NCBI GenBank assembly: GCA_947624215.1
Contig: CANQJJ010000005.1
Coordinates: 1-64,000 of the forward strand
Source: an uncultured Clostridia bacterium
GTDB lineage: Bacteria; Bacillota; Clostridia; Christensenellales; Borkfalkiaceae
Direction of reading: 5' to 3'
Length of the DNA: 64,000 nucleotides
Made by a program: the position numbers and the translations under genes. The notes under the pieces are model-generated. The model saw only the letters and a program-made list of their open reading frames with translations, made no database searches and had not been told where the DNA came from. This document shows, in pieces, positions 60,701 to 64,000 of the stretch (the stretch's first letter is position 1; each line of letters begins with the position of its first letter).

Positions 60701-63700
60701 TCAGCAGTTGGATTACCATATGATGTAGGAAACAAAGCAATTCTCTCACCTACATTGGAAAATTCAAGCCGCATCTCCCTTTTTTCAATATCATATCCTT
60801 CAAATGGTATAGCCTTATCAGATGATTCCGTCAGCGAATAGTAAACACTCCAAGAAGGTATACTAGCTTTAGAATAGAGCATACCATGCGTGGACTGGAT
60901 TGAATAAACAACAAAAGTAGAAGCTGTATCGCTGCTTTGTCCAAAGAGATCCAAAGTATTTCTATCGTACTCAATACCAAAGATAATGGTATGCGCGTTT
61001 TCACCCGCTAACTGTTCTGCGGTTAAAGTGCCTGAGAGTTCAAAGATGCCAGCTTCACCCTCAAGAATTGCAATGTTGCCCAATTCATCAAGCTTTACAT
61101 ACAATTTCTTGCCTTCCATGACGCTATCGGCATGGTTAGTAATGGTCACAGTGAAAGTGACAGTATCATAGAACGTGCGGAAAACACTTTCACCATCTAC
61201 CGAGTGTGCCAATACTTTATTATTGGCCTTGAACACGATCTCAAAGTCGTCTGCGGAGACGGGGGCGTCGACATAGACATTGACGGTGTAGGACTTGTTT
61301 TCGCCGGCCGAAATCGTGACCGTCGCAAACCCGCCCTTGACTGCCGTGATGCACCATGCGGTCAAATTGGCGTTGCCATTCTGCACCTGCGCAAGTTCTA
61401 CAATCGTGCCATCGGAGTCTTCGACAGCCTGTATAGAAGCGTTGTCCTCGGACATGGTACCCGTCTCGGCGGTCAAATAGACGTAAGCCGTGCCATTGGG
61501 CGAGAGGACGATGTGGTCGTCATGGCCCACGCTGCCGAGGTCGACATACTTCTCTGCGGCGCCAACGTGCGTGACCGTGACCCTCCAAGAGTTCGTCTTG
61601 CTGAGGATGGCGGCACCAGAGCCGTCGACACCATAGTTGCGGTTCAACGTGATCACAACCGTGACAGTGCAAGTGGTGTTAATCTCATCAAACGTGAGCG
61701 CGCCGCTCTTTTCGTCAATGTGCGCGCCGCTGCCCTCGACGGAGTAGGTGATGGTCGTGTCCGTGTTCTTGCCTACGGACGTGATGGTGATGAGCGCGGC
61801 GGTGCCTTCTGTGCCGAATTGGAGCGTTCTCGTGGTGCCGCCGATGACGATGCTCGTCGTCTCGACGCCTTGGTAGGTGACGGTCACATCGCTCGCATTG
61901 CGCTCGAGGGTACGCTCAAGGCTCGGGAGCTTGCTCTCGCTCTCGTCAGGAAGCGTGTAGCCATTTGTGGCATCCGTGTCGTAAATCACGCTGATGGTGA
62001 GTTTGAGGGTGCTGAGGTCCGTGAAGTCGATGTCGCCCTCAAGCGTCGTCGCGTTGACGTTGCCGGTGATGGTCTGATCGCTGCCGTAGGTAATGACAAA
62101 CTTCTTGCCCTGCATGAGGGAATCTTTGCCCTCCGCTAAGGACACGGTAACGTGGACCTTGGTGGCCCCCGTCGCCGTGGTGCCGAAGTGGGTGCTGTTC
62201 TTCTCGTCTGCGGTGAGAACCTTCTCGCCGGCCTTAAATTCAATTATAATGTCGGAGTCCTTGACCGTCTCGTCGACATAGACATTGACGGTGTAGGTGG
62301 TGGTACCGTCCACGGAAATCGTGACCGTCGCAAAGCCGCCTTTGAGAGCTTTGATCGTGTAAGCGCCCGCGGAGGTTGTTGTGAGTTCTACGACCGTTTG
62401 GCCGTCTGCCGAAGCCGTAACCTTGGACATGGTAGCCACGTCGAAGGTCTTATAGATGTTGGCCGTCTGGTTGGGCGTGAGGACGATGTGGTCGTTGTAC
62501 TCAGCAGCGGCGAGATCGATGTCCTTTGTAGCCTTGGGCAGATAGGTGACCGTGATCTCTTGCGTGAGCGTCACGGTCGTGCCGCGCATGGTCTTGATCG
62601 TGACCGTGACCGTGCAGGCCGTCTCCGATGTGAATTTGAGCGTGGAGTCATCGACGAACTCCGCACCGGTGCCCGCGACGGAGTAAGCTACGATGGTGTC
62701 CGTATGAGCCGCGGGGGCGATGTTGACCTGAGCTTCGGTGTTTCCTGCGAACTCGGAGAAGTAGAGCGTTTCTGAGGTCGTCACGAGCGCCGTGGTATTC
62801 TCTGCGCCGCCGTAGTCGACGGTGATAGAGCTTGCATTGCGCTGGAGGGTACGGGCCGTGGATGTGACCTCTTTGGCAGAGGTGAGCGTGCCGTCGACTG
62901 CCTCCGCATCGCTTGCATAGACAACCTTAAAGGTGACGGTGAGAGTGCCGCTACCTTCCTCCCAATCGGGGAAGTTGATCGTGCCCGTGTAGGTGGCCGC
63001 GCCTGCCGTGCCCGTGAGGGTCGTGCTGCCGTAAGTGACGACGATCTGCTTGCCGTTCATGCAGCCGTTTTCGTTCGCAACGGTGACTGTGAAGTGGACG
63101 GTCGTCAGCGTGGTGCCGAAATCACTGCCTTTCGCAAATACTTGCTGATCGTTCTGGTCGCCGAGCTTGACGGTGATGTCGCTCTCAACGACGGGCGCGT
63201 CGACATAGACATTGACGGTGTGCTTGGTGGAGCCCGCGGTGATCTCAATCGTCGCAAAGCCACCGCGCTGTGTTTTGACACGCCATGCGCCGTCGGTGCC
63301 CTGCTCCAACTTGACAGCTGTGGTGGAAATCGTGTCGCCCTTGAGGTTCGCCGCCGTGTAGGTGACGGTGCCTTCTTCGGGCTCCGTGAAGTAGATGACG
63401 CCCTCTTCGTTCATATTGAGGACGAACTTGCCCGTATCTTTCGTGACCTTGATGCTGTTGCCCTGCGGGGCGTAGACGACCGTGACCGTTCTGTTATCCA
63501 ACGTCGTATCATCGCCACGTTTGAGCATGACCTTGACGGTGACAGCGCCCGCGCCCGTGAACGTGAGCTTGCCGTCGGCAGTGATAGACGCGATGGAAGA
63601 TGTTTCGGCGAGCGCATAGGCGAGCGTGTCGGTGTGAGTTTCGGGGATGACGTTGACCTGGGCATCCGTGCCGAAAGTGAAGGTGTTGCTATCCGTGACG

Positions 63701-64000
63701 ATCGTCTTGGCGTTCACGCCGTCGTGGGAAACGTGCACCTCGCTTGCATTGCGAAGAAGGGTACGGGTATCGGAGGCAAGGCCATCAGCAGGGCTAAACT
63801 TCTGCACATCACTCGTATATTGGACTGCAAAAGTCACTTCGAGCTCGCCGCCCTCGAATTTGATCTTCTGTCCCGTCAATTCGTTCGCATTGGCCGTGCC
63901 CGTGAACTGATCTTTGCCGCCATAGCGCACGACAAGCTGTTTGCCCTCCATGCAACCGTTCTCACTGTTCTTTACGGTAAACGTGAAGGGAACTTCTGTC
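57730..64000 (-). CDS. Giant repetitive surface protein (5' end beyond the right edge)
   Basis: At least 2089 residues; the frame is open to the window edge (TEVPFTFTVKNSENGC before MEGKQ). The N-terminal ~950 visible residues hold three full repeat units and the start of a fourth, beginning MEGKQLVVRYG, MNGKQIVVTYG, MQGKKFVITYG and MEGKKLYVKL (codons at 63951, 63060, 62115, 61119). Each unit has a RTLxRNAS segment, Ig-like beta strands and GGFATVTIS...YTVNVYVD. The middle is diverse beta-rich sequence. The C-terminal ~400 residues look like a right-handed beta-helix (IYGNGNQVNFEARNAEL...). No LPXTG or SLH motif is visible. The 3' half is AT-richer. Motif copies lie at 61449 and 62424. Confidence 0.9.
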   Translation of the reverse strand, partial: TEVPFTFTVKNSENGCMEGKQLVVRYGGKDQFTGTANANELTGQKIKFEGGELEVTFAVQYTSDVQKFSPADGLASDTRTLLRNASEVHVSHDGVNAKTIVTDSNTFTFGTDAQVNVIPETHTDTLAYALAETSSIASITADGKLTFTGAGAVTVKVMLKRGDDTTLDNRTVTVVYAPQGNSIKVTKDTGKFVLNMNEEGVIYFTEPEEGTVTYTAANLKGDTISTTAVKLEQGTDGAWRVKTQRGGFATIEITAGSTKHTVNVYVDAPVVESDITVKLGDQNDQQVFAKGSDFGTTLTTVHFTVTVANENGCMNGKQIVVTYGSTTLTGTAGAATYTGTINFPDWEEGSGTLTVTFKVVYASDAEAVDGTLTSAKEVTSTARTLQRNASSITVDYGGAENTTALVTTSETLYFSEFAGNTEAQVNIAPAAHTDTIVAYSVAGTGAEFVDDSTLKFTSETACTVTVTIKTMRGTTVTLTQEITVTYLPKATKDIDLAAAEYNDHIVLTPNQTANIYKTFDVATMSKVTASADGQTVVELTTTSAGAYTIKALKGGFATVTISVDGTTTYTVNVYVDETVKDSDIIIEFKAGEKVLTADEKNSTHFGTTATGATKVHVTVSLAEGKDSLMQGKKFVITYGSDQTITGNVNATTLEGDIDFTDLSTLKLTISVIYDTDATNGYTLPDESESKLPSLERTLERNASDVTVTYQGVETTSIVIGGTTRTLQFGTEGTAALITITSVGKNTDTTITYSVEGSGAHIDEKSGALTFDEINTTCTVTVVITLNRNYGVDGSGAAILSKTNSWRVTVTHVGAAEKYVDLGSVGHDDHIVLSPNGTAYVYLTAETGTMSEDNASIQAVEDSDGTIVELAQVQNGNANLTAWCITAVKGGFATVTISAGENKSYTVNVYVDAPVSADDFEIVFKANNKVLAHSVDGESVFRTFYDTVTFTVTITNHADSVMEGKKLYVKLDELGNIAILEGEAGIFELSGTLTAEQLAGENAHTIIFGIEYDRNTLDLFGQSSDTASTFVVYSIQSTHGMLYSKASIPSWSVYYSLTESSDKAIPFEGYDIEKREMRLEFSNVGERIALFPTSYGNPTADPADFTITYKFSLTGAEGYKVSLSANDVIGICQLASYPKATVIFEAKSTCPTEQQIPLSFFGQEYTLVVTVRTLAETIEVKGGGTENNLKKLNDGETYNTILDSLYFAVTIGRNDSINISNKAIQWSYDNKTWNDISKTDNDLTGYTWINIKDSPSNSIFFRSKDGGVSTQIRLDYVNISDVDFNFNVFVLDSQSKRNTFATIESYMIGTDKEVTYVLPVDMMGTITFEIDLAGGVESYLGGLGDETAFNSNTEATWTPVGGQGTWTSSKAFDLKQISFTSSGVGGDFTMKCYVAYYKRGITVTFSHVNRNIEFPGFDSGNPTDNYKGYQQVRVFAKHSDYAEDGTSKIVDYFKLPFKTTTVDGKMVNGSDSVDIITWTLTRYKEKAVDATTPFTLSQTGTQVIFNDKKYVVVKNEAGSGHSTLYAATDEWAPTGDPIAANGKYTSTELVPWVDVYAETGYAYLYFGDFQGLSEIDVLNDYFGDFGEQGDKWKKVADLGNLDDGSGRSFKASDNAYSFLRVAASIGQETADSCHFNFNVLDDNNLVNIFNAAGFYANANIVLHENLYGPGENPSAPETQVLNTTFSSKTTIYGNGNQVNFEARNAELVSGKSQGTSGGVDLQKAINVTVKASNPTEKIVKLEHVVVLTMQYGYYCDIEYYSKMSPWGADPSTPGFVYLKNTVLRCAAQNALQLYYSTSTAYLENVVLNECVGGFTADSHDGTYNVVFNFKGMVDVLNYLSFTGLASSINQDVSSLKAFGFDNDIKANEKYLEWFGKTPDPIDSDTAWNSSRFVNVFLYNRYIPAQQSTITLKFWDDTEKKYKTKEEGGQFDNKVRLATPIDKEVIMDNSSAGYKIFVYDVAVNSDGGQIINDSQYYNDRNMSQLFSENRYLRLLCQYLTLGKDGVTPEKNFDHILWHMQQCYRNPELIDGRTTDHMQALKESLENAKKRGWDGTWPDGTTLASALEAQLNAAALTAMISETVLPTKRDFN

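Overview
The window looks like a chromosomal segment of a GC-rich, anaerobic, fermentative Firmicute of the Clostridia. The evidence is AGGAGG-type ribosome binding sites, TTGACA-17-TATAAT promoters, a spoIIA sporulation-sigma operon, an ecfA1-ecfA2-ecfT-truA operon, pyruvate:ferredoxin oxidoreductase, an NADH/ferredoxin-linked [FeFe]-hydrogenase and Pta-AckA. A gut Christensenellales-type lineage is my guess; nothing here fixes the taxon. No rRNA, tRNA, prophage, integrase or CRISPR array was recognised.

Layout. 1-1363: ECF sigma factor operon with a membrane-anchored partner and the start of a secreted protein that leaves the left edge. 2179-9315: LysR regulator, mnmE, a Gly/Asn-rich membrane protein, truA and the ECF transporter core. 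10254-13962: nifJ. 14299-16331: a lipoprotein and an XRE regulator with membrane segments. 16960-20919: a heterodimeric ABC exporter. 21464-23392: sigF, spoIIAB, spoIIAA and an ArsR regulator. 23465-25304: flavoprotein with two rubredoxin domains, rpmF and a YceD-like gene. 25448-29094: ackA, pta and divergent tmcAL. 29124-32141: membrane protein, GDPD-type phosphodiesterase, lipoprotein. 32239-38982: glycogen phosphorylase diverging from a three-gene electron-bifurcating-type hydrogenase operon. 39255-42773: collagen-like surface lipoprotein. 43503-48676: EamA transporter, YbhN-like flippase-fold protein, then adenine deaminase, RdgB and YfcE-like genes. 49399-51956: metal P-type ATPase with an ArsR/CadC repressor. 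52930-57238: RluA-type synthase, feoB, feoA, DUF378 and YwaF-like proteins. 57730-64000: a giant repetitive surface protein entering from the right edge.

The metabolic genes fit together. PFOR turns pyruvate into acetyl-CoA and reduced ferredoxin, Pta-AckA makes acetate and ATP, and the hydrogenase reoxidises ferredoxin and NADH to H2. Feo supplies iron for their Fe-S clusters. TmcAL, beside pta, uses acetate for tRNA modification.

Three things stand out. (1) A short motif, TACCATGTCYG, occurs about 19 times on both strands, in genes and near gene ends, where about 0.5 would be expected. It resembles a DNA-uptake-type or HIP1-type iterated signal. (2) Nearly every non-coding gap of more than 250 bases is a mosaic of shared repeat modules. 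A 55-57 bp element sits precisely inside these modules at T^CAG or T^CGA, and empty sites for most insertions are present in the same window. (3) At least five genes have consensus promoters whose predicted start site falls 0-4 bases before the ATG with no Shine-Dalgarno, which suggests leaderless mRNAs beside conventional ones. All counts are by eye.
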